The notes beneath the pieces were generated by a model. It saw nothing but the letters and a program-made list of their open reading frames with translations. It ran no database searches and had not been told where the DNA came from. DNA of 41,602 bases from Methylomicrobium sp035916875 (GTDB lineage Bacteria > Pseudomonadota > Gammaproteobacteria > Methylococcales > Methylomonadaceae), in the NCBI RefSeq assembly GCF_035916875.1, contig NZ_JAXUHN010000042.1:1-41602 (forward strand), in the 5' to 3' direction. This document shows positions 30,950 through 39,543 of the stretch, one piece after another. The translations under genes were made by a program, and so were the position numbers. Positions within the stretch are counted from its first letter, which is position 1. Every line of letters begins with the position of its first letter.

Positions 30950-32413
30950 TCACGCTTGGCCGCGCCGTATCCCGAGTTGACCCAACAACAGCATAATTTT
31001 TTCCTTGCGCTGGCCTTCGGATAAGGTGCGGAGATACTGCGTCCGCATACTGTCCGGCAGTTTGTTCACCATGCATGCCAGAACCGCTTCGATGTTGTAG
31101 CAAGCCGCCGGCGTTGACAAGCAAACCGGCACGCAATCCTCGCGCGCAACTTGCAAGGAATGGGCGACCGTTTCGACAGCCTCACGGATGTTTCTGGCTT
31201 TGCCGTTGTCGGGATTTTCGATATCATACGGCGGATCCCACTCCCGAAAAGGGCGCAATCGATCGATATGGCTGACGACGACCAGCACTGGCGGCATGCG
31301 CCGTTCGAGATGCACGCCGAACCAGTTGCGCAATTCGCTTAGAAAACGGACATCGGCTTCGCGGCCGGCTTGCATCGCCGAGCAAACCACTATCACCAGA
31401 TCGAAATCGCCGAGTTGTCGGTCATTTTTTTGGAACCAGAAGTCGTTCTCGCTGTAACCCGGACTATCATAAAGCAACACATCGCCCATGTCCGGTTGTT
31501 GAAGTTTGTAAAGCCGCAATTGATCGGCGACCGGCAATACATCGACAGTGGTTCTGAATTCTCCGAGCAAACCGTTGATCAGACTGGATTTTCCGGCTTT
31601 GGCCTGACCGGCGATCAACACGCGCAAGGGGCGTTTGGCGAGAGCATTCTCTTCTTGTTCCGTCTCGATCGTCGAGATGGCGGACGGCGGGAAATGGCCG
31701 CTGTAGAGCGCGATCGCATAATAGCCGATCTTTTTGACGAGCGCCTGCAATAGCCAGCGCTCCAGCAAACCTTTCGGATAATCGGTCAGTTTACCAGTAA
31801 AAAAATGGCTCAGCTCGTTCGGAATCGCGGTAAAAGGCGACGCCGCCATCGCGAGCGTGCGGCGCAGATAATTGAACTGTTTGAATTTCTCCTTCCATTG
31901 CCAAACTTGCAAACCGTCTTGAACCGTAATCAGATGGCTAAACGGCACTTTTTCATCGAGAAGCTCGCGCATATCGCGGCAGACCTGCTCGACAATGAAC
32001 AGGATGTTACGTAGCGGCACATCCAGTTCGGCACGGCCGGCTTCGGGCTTAAAATGCGTCGCGACTTCGGTGACCACCCGTTTGGCCAGGGCCGCGAGCC
32101 GCGCCGCATCGGTCAACGGGTAATCGGCAGGATTCAGTTCTTTCGCCAAGGCGTCGATTTTATCCCAAATTTCCTTGGCGGCAGGCGACCAGCGGTCGTC
32201 AGGATCGATACTCGGCAGGGTCGGCGGCAGCGGCTCATCCTGCTGCAATTTTTGACTCAGAATCCAGGCGATGCCATAAGATGACAATAAAATCGGTGCG
32301 GCGATCAACAAGTAATGTTGCTGCCATAACCAAATACCTCCGAGAATCAACAACGCCAGCCAGGGCAACAAAACCAAGACGAACAAAACGATCAAGAGCG
32401 CGGTTTTTTTCAT
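30950..32413 (-). CDS. Membrane-anchored GTPase (dynamin/Era-like P-loop)
   Basis: The 487-aa protein starts at the ATG complementary to 32411-32413, overlapping the upstream gene's stop by 4 bp. Two N-terminal membrane helices (ALLIVLFVLVLLPWLALLILGGIWL; LLIAAPILLSSYGIAWIL) precede a helical region of about 200 residues. The G domain follows: G1 GQAKAGKS (269-276), G3 DSPG (316-319) and G4 SHID (381-384), where S replaces the usual N/T. The C-terminus is helical. The long N-terminal helical domain and membrane anchor suggest a membrane-bound GTPase that works with the next upstream gene product. No cellular role is known for this pair. Confidence 0.8.
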   Translation of the reverse strand: MKKTALLIVLFVLVLLPWLALLILGGIWLWQQHYLLIAAPILLSSYGIAWILSQKLQQDEPLPPTLPSIDPDDRWSPAAKEIWDKIDALAKELNPADYPLTDAARLAALAKRVVTEVATHFKPEAGRAELDVPLRNILFIVEQVCRDMRELLDEKVPFSHLITVQDGLQVWQWKEKFKQFNYLRRTLAMAASPFTAIPNELSHFFTGKLTDYPKGLLERWLLQALVKKIGYYAIALYSGHFPPSAISTIETEQEENALAKRPLRVLIAGQAKAGKSSLINGLLGEFRTTVDVLPVADQLRLYKLQQPDMGDVLLYDSPGYSENDFWFQKNDRQLGDFDLVIVVCSAMQAGREADVRFLSELRNWFGVHLERRMPPVLVVVSHIDRLRPFREWDPPYDIENPDNGKARNIREAVETVAHSLQVAREDCVPVCLSTPAACYNIEAVLACMVNKLPDSMRTQYLRTLSEGQRKEKIMLLLGQLGIRRGQA

Positions 32414-33681
32414 GATTCTTGAGTTTGCGCTTGTTGGCGTTTGACCGCATCGCGCAGCAACTCGCCACCACGCATGAACTCCTGTTTGAACATCGCATTC
32501 AGCGCTTTGGGGCTTAAAGCCTTGCCTTGCTTGGTCTGCGCAAAATAAAAGCACAGGGTTTTGCCCAGCGCATAACTGACCGCGGCGGTGTACAAGCCGG
32601 CCATCCCGGCCGCCACCGTTTGCCCATAATAAGGCACCAGTTTCAACAACTCGCGCCCGCCCATGCCCGACAACACACCAAGGCCGATCGCGCTGACGAT
32701 TTCGCTGATACTTTGCCGAGTTAAAGGCAGGCCATAGACACTGGCAATGCTGTGAAACATCTTGCCCTGCAAAATGACGACGGTGCTCAAGCTGGCAACC
32801 GGAAGCGGAATCGCGGCCGCGCAACCGGCCAACATCGCGTAACTGACGATATGAGCATGCGCCGCTTTCGAATAAACGTCGTTGATCCGGCTGACATCGA
32901 GCATTTCGCGCAGACCGAACGGCAACGCGGTTTCGATCGCGGTCCACAGTTCGTCGATGCCGTAATCGGCGGGCTCATAACCGTCCTCGGCCAGGGTAAA
33001 ATCGATCGGCACGAAACGGGCGTTCAGGCCGGCAAAAGCATCGCGCTGTTTCAGCAGCGAACAAATCAGGTCCGGCGGTACGCTGCGGCTGATCTGCCTC
33101 TCCGCAAACGGATATGGAACTGCATGTTCCATCGTCCGGGTCGGGTAGCCTTCATGCAATGTCGTTTGCGCGACGATCAGCGGCCAGTTCGGATGCGACT
33201 TGCGAATCTGCCTGGCGGCCGCCAACAACGCATCCAGTTGATGATCCATCGCCTTCACGACCACGATCAGCAAATGCGCCTGCTGTTCGTTCCAGGCCAT
33301 GTCATCGCCGGCATCATAGCCGGCTTCCGACAGACCGCGCGTATCCAGGAAACGCAAAAACGCGGTTTCCGCATCCGGATAATCGAAAAACATCGCGGTC
33401 TTGGTACAGGGTTTGAAGCCATTGCCGACTTCCACAGCGGTTGAATGCGTGAGCGTGCGGATGATCGCGCTTTTGCCGCTTTGGGTCTTGCCCAGCAGCC
33501 AGAAGACCGGAGGCGGTACGCTGGCGTGGATCGTATTGATGGCCAGTTCCGCTTCGGCATCAACGGCGGGATTGAGGATTTTGCTGGCGTAATCCTGCAG
33601 GCTAGCGAATGGATTCTTCGCCTGAAGACTCCATTCTCTCCAAAACTTCCAGCCGGAAAACAAATGCGTCAGCTTAGGCAT
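32410..33681 (-). CDS. DUF697-containing GTPase
   Basis: The 423-aa protein has a P-loop GKTQSGKS (64-71), an unusual G3 of the form LDTRGLSE, and VAQTTLHEG where N-K-x-D would be, so GTP specificity is uncertain. The C-terminal third is a DUF697 domain with hydrophobic helices (HIVSYAMLAGCAAAIPLPVASLSTVVILQGKM; GVLSGMGGRELLKLVPYYGQTVAAGMAGLYTAAVSYALGKTL) that can insert in membranes. It overlaps the downstream GTPase gene by 4 bp (ATGA), so the two are co-translated and may form a heteromeric membrane GTPase. Confidence 0.82.
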   Translation of the reverse strand: MPKLTHLFSGWKFWREWSLQAKNPFASLQDYASKILNPAVDAEAELAINTIHASVPPPVFWLLGKTQSGKSAIIRTLTHSTAVEVGNGFKPCTKTAMFFDYPDAETAFLRFLDTRGLSEAGYDAGDDMAWNEQQAHLLIVVVKAMDHQLDALLAAARQIRKSHPNWPLIVAQTTLHEGYPTRTMEHAVPYPFAERQISRSVPPDLICSLLKQRDAFAGLNARFVPIDFTLAEDGYEPADYGIDELWTAIETALPFGLREMLDVSRINDVYSKAAHAHIVSYAMLAGCAAAIPLPVASLSTVVILQGKMFHSIASVYGLPLTRQSISEIVSAIGLGVLSGMGGRELLKLVPYYGQTVAAGMAGLYTAAVSYALGKTLCFYFAQTKQGKALSPKALNAMFKQEFMRGGELLRDAVKRQQAQTQES

Positions 33682-33742
33682 GAGAGCTGCTTACGAGAGT
33701 TGGGGCAGACGGCCGAACCGGACTTCGGCGAATGTCTCGCCA

Positions 33743-33770
33743 TCGCTTCCACGCTCGCGCGTGGAAGCGA
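33743..33770. repeat. Perfect REP-like palindrome
   Basis: TCGCTTCCACGC (33743-33754) and GCGTGGAAGCGA (33759-33770) form a perfect 12-bp stem around TCGC, between ispG and the GTPase operon. No T-run follows, so it is not a standard terminator. Palindromes of this form are common interspersed elements in gammaproteobacterial genomes. It may act as a transcription attenuator or mRNA stabiliser after ispG. Confidence 0.6.
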
Positions 33771-33782
33771 TAGTCACTAGAT

Positions 33783-35012
33783 TTAAGCGCTGGCCTTTTC
33801 GCCGTAGTGCGATTCAATATAGCGCTGCACGATTTCCTGGAACTCCTCGGCAATGCGGTCGCCTTTCAGCGTAACCGTTTTTTCGCCATCTTCATAGACC
33901 GGCGCGACCGGGGACTCGCCGGTGCCTGGCAGGCTGATGCCGATATTCGCGTTTTTGCTTTCGCCGGGACCGTTGACCACGCATCCCATCACCGCGACTT
34001 CCATTTCCTCGACGCCCGGATATTGGGTGCGCCAGACCGGCATCTGGTCGCGCAAATAGGTTTGAATCTCCAGCGCCAGCTTCTGAAAATAATCGCTGGT
34101 CGTGCGACCGCAACCAGGGCAGGAAATCACCATCGGAGTAAACGAGCGGAAGCCCATTGTTTGCAGAATTTCCTGCGCGACGATCACTTCCTGGGTTCTG
34201 GAGGCGCCGGGCTCCGGCGTCAGCGAGATCCGTATTGTATCGCCGATACCCTGCTGCATCAGCACCGACAGCGCCGCCGACGACGCGACGATGCCCTTCG
34301 ATCCCATGCCCGCTTCGGTCAGACCCAGGTGCAGCGCATAATCGCAACGGCTCGACAAATCCTGGTAAATGCGGATCAGATCCTGTACGTTGCTGATCTT
34401 GCAGGACAGGATGATCTTGTCCTTGCCGAGACCGATTTCCTCGGCTTTCGCGGCGCTTTCGAGCGCGGACATCACGATCGCCTTGCGCGTTACAGCGGCC
34501 AGTGGTTCGGGATTCGGCAATTCACGATTCTCGTCGAGCAGCCGGGCCAGCACCGCCGGGTCCAGACTGCCGCCGTTCACGCCGATGCGAACCGGCTTGT
34601 TGTACTGGCAGGCGAATTCGACCATTTGCTGAAACTGCGGGTCGCGGCTTTTACCGCGGCCGACGTTGCCGGGATTGATCCGGTATTTGTCGAGCGCCGC
34701 CGCGCAATCCGGGTACTTTTCGAGCAAGCGATGGCCGTTGAAATGAAAATCGCCGACGATAGGCACCGCATGGCCTTTCTTGTCCAGCTGATTGCGAATC
34801 TCCGCGACCGCTTTCGCCGCTTCTTCGGTATTGACAGTCACCCGAACGATTTCGGAACCCGCCTCGGCTAACTCGATGATTTGGTTGACCGTGGACGTGA
34901 CATCGGCGGTATCGGTATTGGTCATCGATTGCACGACGATCGGCGCGCCGCCGCCCACTTTAACGCCGCCGACCGCAACCTGATGCGTAATTTTTCTAAG
35001 ACTGATAGACAT
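33783..35012 (-). CDS. ispG: (E)-4-hydroxy-3-methylbut-2-enyl-diphosphate synthase IspG
   Basis: IspG (GcpE) performs the penultimate step of the MEP isoprenoid pathway using a [4Fe-4S] cluster and a reductant. The 409-aa length fits. The TIM-barrel half begins VGGGAPIVVQSMTNTDT. The cluster ligands are visible as SCPGCGRT (two Cys) and GCVVNGPGESKNANIG (third Cys, with the Glu ligand nearby). It is in-frame and complete, with its start at 35012. Single gene on the minus strand; the DUF697 GTPase lies downstream. Its supply of isoprenoids serves cell wall and electron-transport lipids. Confidence 0.97.
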   Translation of the reverse strand: MSISLRKITHQVAVGGVKVGGGAPIVVQSMTNTDTADVTSTVNQIIELAEAGSEIVRVTVNTEEAAKAVAEIRNQLDKKGHAVPIVGDFHFNGHRLLEKYPDCAAALDKYRINPGNVGRGKSRDPQFQQMVEFACQYNKPVRIGVNGGSLDPAVLARLLDENRELPNPEPLAAVTRKAIVMSALESAAKAEEIGLGKDKIILSCKISNVQDLIRIYQDLSSRCDYALHLGLTEAGMGSKGIVASSAALSVLMQQGIGDTIRISLTPEPGASRTQEVIVAQEILQTMGFRSFTPMVISCPGCGRTTSDYFQKLALEIQTYLRDQMPVWRTQYPGVEEMEVAVMGCVVNGPGESKNANIGISLPGTGESPVAPVYEDGEKTVTLKGDRIAEEFQEIVQRYIESHYGEKASA

Positions 35013-35097
35013 GGACTAAACTTTCAATAAGGAATGGCTAATTTAAAATCGTGTTCTATATTATACGCCGAGAGTGTGTCAAGGGCAGAGTGAAATC

Positions 35098-35826
35098 GTG
35101 AGGATTAATTATTTTTCAGACATCCATTTGGAATTCGGCAAGTTGGAAATCCCGGACAACGATGCCGATCTGATAATCGCGGCCGGCGACATCGGCATTT
35201 GCGATCAGGGCGTCGCTTGGCTGAAAAATTTGGGTAAACCGGTCATCTATGTGGCCGGCAACCATGAATTTTATACACATGAATATCGCGAGGCGTTGCT
35301 GTTGATCCGCGAGCAATGTCAAGGATCGAACGTGCAGTTTCTCGAAAACCGCCGCGTCATTTTCGGGCAGGTGCGTTTTTTGGGTTGTACGCTATGGACC
35401 GATTTATATGCCGACGGCCGGGAAAAAACCGACTCTCTCAGCGAGTCGCTAAACGATTTCAAAAAAATCCGCTTCAACGGCAATGCATTGGATGCGAATG
35501 AATTTACAAAACTCCATCAACATTCGAAGTCGTGGCTCGAAAACGAACTAACTCAGCCGTTTTCGGGAAAGACCGTGATCGTAACGCATCATGCGCCGTC
35601 GGAATGGAGCTGGAACGAGACGCCGAGCGCGGCCAAGAAACTAGCCTACTGCAATGATTTGAGAGAGTTGATGCATCAATACGAGATCGCCGCGTGGTTC
35701 CACGGCCATACGCATTGCCTGCTCGACTACCGGATCGCCGGAACCCGGATTCTTTGCAATCCGCGCGGCTATACCGGCCTAAAAACGGTGCGAGGGTTTG
35801 ATCTGAACAAGACCATCGATATTTAG
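35098..35826 (+). CDS. Metallophosphoesterase
   Basis: The calcineurin-like phosphoesterase has 242 residues from GTG 35098; a second GTG at 35074 in the same frame would extend it by eight. The metal-site motifs are present: YFSDIHLEF (D-x-H), IIAAGDIG (G-D), AGNHEFYTHE (G-N-H-E), TVIVTHHAPS (H-H), and WFHGHTHCLLDY (G-H-x-H). Thus the bimetallic phosphodiesterase centre looks complete. Its substrate cannot be assigned. The start region has AAGGGCAGAG upstream of GTG 35098. It is divergent from ispG with 85 bp between the starts. Confidence 0.9.
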   Translation: MRINYFSDIHLEFGKLEIPDNDADLIIAAGDIGICDQGVAWLKNLGKPVIYVAGNHEFYTHEYREALLLIREQCQGSNVQFLENRRVIFGQVRFLGCTLWTDLYADGREKTDSLSESLNDFKKIRFNGNALDANEFTKLHQHSKSWLENELTQPFSGKTVIVTHHAPSEWSWNETPSAAKKLAYCNDLRELMHQYEIAAWFHGHTHCLLDYRIAGTRILCNPRGYTGLKTVRGFDLNKTIDI

Positions 35827-36055
35827 CAAAGCTTACATCTGCATCGCGGCCACACCCATCCGCAATGCCTTGTCAAAACAAAAAAAGAATCTACACCACA
35901 GCCAACTTACCCAGAAAATCTTTTGAATAGCGTTTTCCCGCAATCAAGCCTTGAGCGTTTGTGCCGCCATACTTATATATCGAAATATTTTTCGTGCGAT
36001 AAATTCGTTCTAAAGCAAAATACTTGAAATTCTTTGCCTGGAACCCTAGCGACCA

Positions 36056-36676
36056 TCAAAGCATCTCGCAAAGCATCGCTATTTTCATGAGTTCAGCGAG
36101 ACTGCCTACCTGCAGCTTTTCCATAATTCGCGCCCGGTGCGCATCGATCGTGCGATTGCTGACCTTCAATATTTTCGCCGATTCCTTGTTCGAATGGCTA
36201 CTGATGACTAGCCGCAGGACCTCCATTTCGCGGGGCGTCAATTGTTCCAGGCGTTGTTGGATTTCACTCTTGAACAACCGTTGGGTCCGCGCATAAATGT
36301 CCTTGTTGATGCCCTCCTCGATCCGTTCTAGCAAAACGCTGTTTTCGAAAGGTTTCTCGAGAAAATCGATGGCGCCGGCCCGGAACGCTTTCGCGGAATC
36401 GGCAACGTCGGCATGGCCGCTGATAAAAATGATCGGAAGACTGATATTCCGTTTGCTCAACTCCTCCTGTAATTCAAGACCGCTCATCGCCGGCATGCGT
36501 ACATCCAGCAACAGACAGCCCGGCCGCTCGGAATCATATCCGTCTAAAAAATCCAGCGCGGATTCAAAACTTTGAATGTTGAATCCCGACGTTTCGATCA
36601 ATAACGTCAATGAATCTCGGATCACGAATTCATCGTCCACCAGATACACGATCGCGTTGTTCTGTTCAAAACTCAT
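36056..36676 (-). CDS. FixJ/NarL-type response regulator
   Basis: The 206-aa regulator starts at the ATG complementary to 36674-36676 with AAGGAG upstream. The receiver domain has D14-D15, the phosphoacceptor D58 in LLLDVRMPAMSG, S85 and K107 in FLEKPFE. The C-terminal GerE/LuxR-type helix-turn-helix contains LTPREMEVLRLVISSHSNKESAKILKVSNRTIDAHRARIMEKL, which matches FixJ. Its start overlaps the end of the kinase gene by 11 bp. Phosphorylation by that kinase is expected; targets are not visible, although the divergent protease cluster is a neighbour. Confidence 0.92.
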   Translation of the reverse strand: MSFEQNNAIVYLVDDEFVIRDSLTLLIETSGFNIQSFESALDFLDGYDSERPGCLLLDVRMPAMSGLELQEELSKRNISLPIIFISGHADVADSAKAFRAGAIDFLEKPFENSVLLERIEEGINKDIYARTQRLFKSEIQQRLEQLTPREMEVLRLVISSHSNKESAKILKVSNRTIDAHRARIMEKLQVGSLAELMKIAMLCEML

Positions 36677-38015
36677 TAACCAGCTCCTTCGGCGGCAAGG
36701 TGACATAAAAGGTACAACCATTTCCGTCTTGGCTATTGAACCGTATTGTTCCGTGATGCGCTTCGACCAACGAACGGCTGATCGACAATCCCATGCCCAT
36801 GCCGTTTTTTTTGGTCGTGTAAAAAGGCGTCATGATTTTAGCGCGGTCGGCATCAGAAATTCCCGGTCCGCTGTCCTTGACCGTGATTTCGATATGTTGG
36901 CGGTCGTCCAGTTGCGTGCATAAGACCAGGCGGCGCGGACGATCCACGGGCAGATCATGCATGGCATCGATTGCATTTCTGAGCAAATTCAACAATACCT
37001 GCTCAATCTGCACTTCATTGATATAAACCAGCGGCAAATTCTCCGCCAATTCCAGACAAAAGAGTATGTTTTGCAGTTTGATCTCGGTCGAGCAAAGCCC
37101 GATGCAATCCTTGACCACTTGATTGATACTCGCCGACGTCCGGCTGGTGGTTTTCGAACGGACAAAATCGCGCATCCGATGTATGATTTGGCCCGCACGC
37201 AACGCCTGTTGATTCGTTTTGGCCAGAATGCCGGCCAGCTTCACATGATCGGGATTCGGGGACATGAGCAGGCTGACGCAAACCTCCGTATAGGCGACGA
37301 TCGCGGTCAACGGCTGATTGACTTCATGGGCGATACCCGACGCCATTTCGCCCATCAGACTGAGGCGGGTGACATGCGCGAGTTCTTCGAGATGCTCCCG
37401 ATTTTCCTTTTCCTGGAGTTTGCGTTGCCTGATGTCGCGCAGCAAACCGGTAAAAAAAATCTCGCCGTCGATAAAAAATTTAGCCAACGACAAATCCAGC
37501 GGCACGGTCCATCCGCCTTTGTGCAATCCCTCGACTTCGCGCACGCTGCCAATGATTTTGGAAATGCCGGTATCGATATGATTTTGTATGTACCGGTCGT
37601 GTTTCACGGCATGATCGGGCGCCATCAGTAGGCTGATATTGCCGCCGATCAGCTCTTCCTCGGCATAACCGAGTATCGCCTTGACGGCCGCATTCGCGGT
37701 CACCACAATGCCTTTCCGGTCTATCATGATGATGCCTTCGGACGCCGCATTGAAAATCGAGTTGAGCCTGGCCTCCCGTTCACGCAAGCGCTGCTTCGAC
37801 TTTTTGAGCGCTTCGATATTCTGTTGCACCGCCAGATTGCTTGCGGTCAACTGTTCCGCCTGTTCGACCAGCTTTTGCTCCAGCATTCGGATTCTGTCCT
37901 CGGGCGACCGCAAGTTTTCCTGCATCGCGGCAAAGTGCCCTGGCCGTTCAGCACCCTCTTCCGGCGCATTACTGCAAGGCTGATCTGCATCTGAATGGAT
38001 GTTTTCAGAGTTCAT
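36666..38015 (-). CDS. FixL-like PAS histidine kinase
   Basis: The 449-aa kinase starts at the ATG complementary to 38013-38015. A coiled coil (34-82, EQKLVEQAEQLTASNLAVQQ) leads to one PAS domain (about 85-190). The PAS contains APDHAVKHDRYIQNHIDTGISKIIGSVREVEG, very close to the FixL heme-PAS consensus, where the H of K-H-D (H139) aligns with the proximal heme ligand. The kinase core has H230 in GIAHEVNQPLTAI, N-box LLNLLRNAIDA, G1 DSGPGIS and G2 GMGMGLSIS. There are no membrane helices, so it is cytosolic. It is followed by the FixJ-like regulator. The family senses O2 in rhizobia; heme binding here is an inference. Confidence 0.9.
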   Translation of the reverse strand: MNSENIHSDADQPCSNAPEEGAERPGHFAAMQENLRSPEDRIRMLEQKLVEQAEQLTASNLAVQQNIEALKKSKQRLREREARLNSIFNAASEGIIMIDRKGIVVTANAAVKAILGYAEEELIGGNISLLMAPDHAVKHDRYIQNHIDTGISKIIGSVREVEGLHKGGWTVPLDLSLAKFFIDGEIFFTGLLRDIRQRKLQEKENREHLEELAHVTRLSLMGEMASGIAHEVNQPLTAIVAYTEVCVSLLMSPNPDHVKLAGILAKTNQQALRAGQIIHRMRDFVRSKTTSRTSASINQVVKDCIGLCSTEIKLQNILFCLELAENLPLVYINEVQIEQVLLNLLRNAIDAMHDLPVDRPRRLVLCTQLDDRQHIEITVKDSGPGISDADRAKIMTPFYTTKKNGMGMGLSISRSLVEAHHGTIRFNSQDGNGCTFYVTLPPKELVNEF

Positions 38016-38386
38016 GAACGAAATTCGAGTTGAGGGTAAGTAAAAAAGTATGCAAATTTTACACTTAAACGGCATTTAGTAGACTGCCAAAACTCACACA
38101 CTCCCGTTTTAGCCTGTCAGGGGATTCCCCAATGTCACGATTGATTGCGCGTTAGAAATGATAATGCCGTATTAAAATGGAGCAATGAAAACGATTGTCA
38201 AACGGCGTTTATAAAACATTAATAATGTATGTTAAAAAATAAGCTGGGAACGCTGTCCTCTTGGCAATAAGACCCGCCTCGCTCGAAAATGCTCAAAATT
38301 GATATAGGTATTTATACGAATTGTCGACTGTCCTTTTTGTTGTTAGCATCGAAGAAATTTTCCTTTCGAGTACTTCAGGAAACACA
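38016..38386. other. Divergent intergenic region between the kinase and protease cluster
   Basis: No gene lies in these 371 bp. They separate the leftward kinase-regulator pair from the rightward DUF2934-M41-FtsH group and are AT-rich near the centre (38200-38250), with no symmetrical operator that I could recognise. Promoters for both directions must be here. Direct control of the rightward group by the FixJ-like regulator is possible but not shown. Confidence 0.5.
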
Positions 38387-38593
38387 ATGAACATACTAGA
38401 TAACCAACTGAATTGTAAAGAAAACGGAGGAATGGATCCAAACATATTCAGACTGATGGTCGAGGAACGGGCCTACTTTAAAGCTGAACGGAGATGTTTT
38501 GTAAGTGGACATGAACTGGACGACTGGCTTGAAGCCGAACAAGAAATAAGCAACCAATGCCGCTACTGGCATTTGGATATCGACTCATCCTAA
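38387..38593 (+). CDS. DUF2934-domain protein
   Basis: The 68-aa product, from ATG 38387 with CAGGA upstream, carries the DUF2934 signature VEERAYFKAERRCFVSGHELDDWLEAEQEI: A-Y-x-x-A-E-x-R followed by G-H-x-x-D-D-W-x-x-A-E. Function is unknown; the family is often near stress and exopolysaccharide genes. The C-terminus ends in SNQCRYWHLDIDSS. It is 49 bp upstream of the M41-like gene and probably co-transcribed with it. An alternative start 22 codons upstream is unlikely. Confidence 0.85.
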   Translation: MNILDNQLNCKENGGMDPNIFRLMVEERAYFKAERRCFVSGHELDDWLEAEQEISNQCRYWHLDIDSS

Positions 38594-38642
38594 TCGCAGC
38601 ACATTTTTCAATCCGTCCGAACAACTCAAGGTAGGGCACATT

Positions 38643-39350
38643 ATGAACCGCAATCAACATACCAACAATGCCGGCGCTTACACGCCGGATTCGCGCAGGC
38701 GCTACGTCGCCTTTCATGAAGCAGGTCACGCCGCCGCAATATATTTGATCAACCGGGCGCGCGAAATTCCTCCCCTCTTATTCAGCCTGAGATTCAACGT
38801 CTCCGGCATGGATGACGGTGCGGACTTTCAAACCTCATTTGAAAATTATATTGGCTACATCGAAGGCGGGCGCTTGCTACATACACTGCCGCCAACGCTG
38901 AACACTATGCAACACCCGCCGATGGAGACCGGTCAAGACTGGATTCAAACACCGGAAGATTTACTCAATGCGTTTGAAGCGGACGTGATCAATCTACTTG
39001 CCGGGCCTTTGTCCGAAGCCAAATATATTGCCGAAACCGATGGCGAAATCTTTACGCACCGACTGGTCGACCCACCCGCGCTCGAAAATTACGGCGGCGC
39101 CTTCGACCTGGCGCTGATCAATGACTATTTGCATAGTTTTTCCACCGATCCCGAGGAACGCGACCAAAAATTGAACCAATTACACCGAGTGGCATTCAAT
39201 TTCATTAATGATTATCATAACTGGCGAGCCGTCTCCAAACTTGCCGGATATATTCTCGCCGCGAATAAGAATACGATTTGCTATGACGAAGTCGCGGCGG
39301 TATTGGAAGGTGAGAGAGAAAATTTGCGCGGAGGATTTGGTCAACAATAA
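38643..39350 (+). CDS. Stand-alone M41-like zinc peptidase
   Basis: The 235-aa protein has the zincin motif H25-E26-A-G-H29 in YVAFHEAGHAAAIYL, a leucine-rich stretch LLAGPLSEAKY and GGAFDLALIND, where D155 aligns with the third zinc ligand of FtsH (the D of N-D-L). This is the M41 protease fold without the AAA+ ATPase or membrane segments. It lies just before an ftsH paralogue (194-bp gap) and after a DUF2934 gene. It may act independently, or combine with the FtsH ATPase next door. No partner gene is otherwise evident. Catalytic competence looks intact. Confidence 0.78.
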   Translation: MNRNQHTNNAGAYTPDSRRRYVAFHEAGHAAAIYLINRAREIPPLLFSLRFNVSGMDDGADFQTSFENYIGYIEGGRLLHTLPPTLNTMQHPPMETGQDWIQTPEDLLNAFEADVINLLAGPLSEAKYIAETDGEIFTHRLVDPPALENYGGAFDLALINDYLHSFSTDPEERDQKLNQLHRVAFNFINDYHNWRAVSKLAGYILAANKNTICYDEVAAVLEGERENLRGGFGQQ

Positions 39351-39543
39351 CCCCCCGATTTTTCTGTGTACCAGGATTTGGCGTAGGTCACGTTATCAGC
39401 GGATTCCCGGCGATTCGCCCCATTGTGACTTCATAGAATCAAGGGACGCTGGCGCATACGCTATCCTACTCGGATTAAATTGCGGCTTCATGTATGGCCT
39501 TGCGCCTCTCTGCCAGGATAAAAAAACACCCTAGGACCCCCTC

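Noticed and set aside
32414..32947. N-terminal extension of the membrane GTPase
   Set aside because: The extension overlaps the DUF697 gene in another frame; the membrane helix begins right after the ATG at 32413, which overlaps the upstream stop.
33807..34871. 354-aa frame opposite ispG
   Set aside because: Composition is that of an antisense shadow of a conserved enzyme gene.
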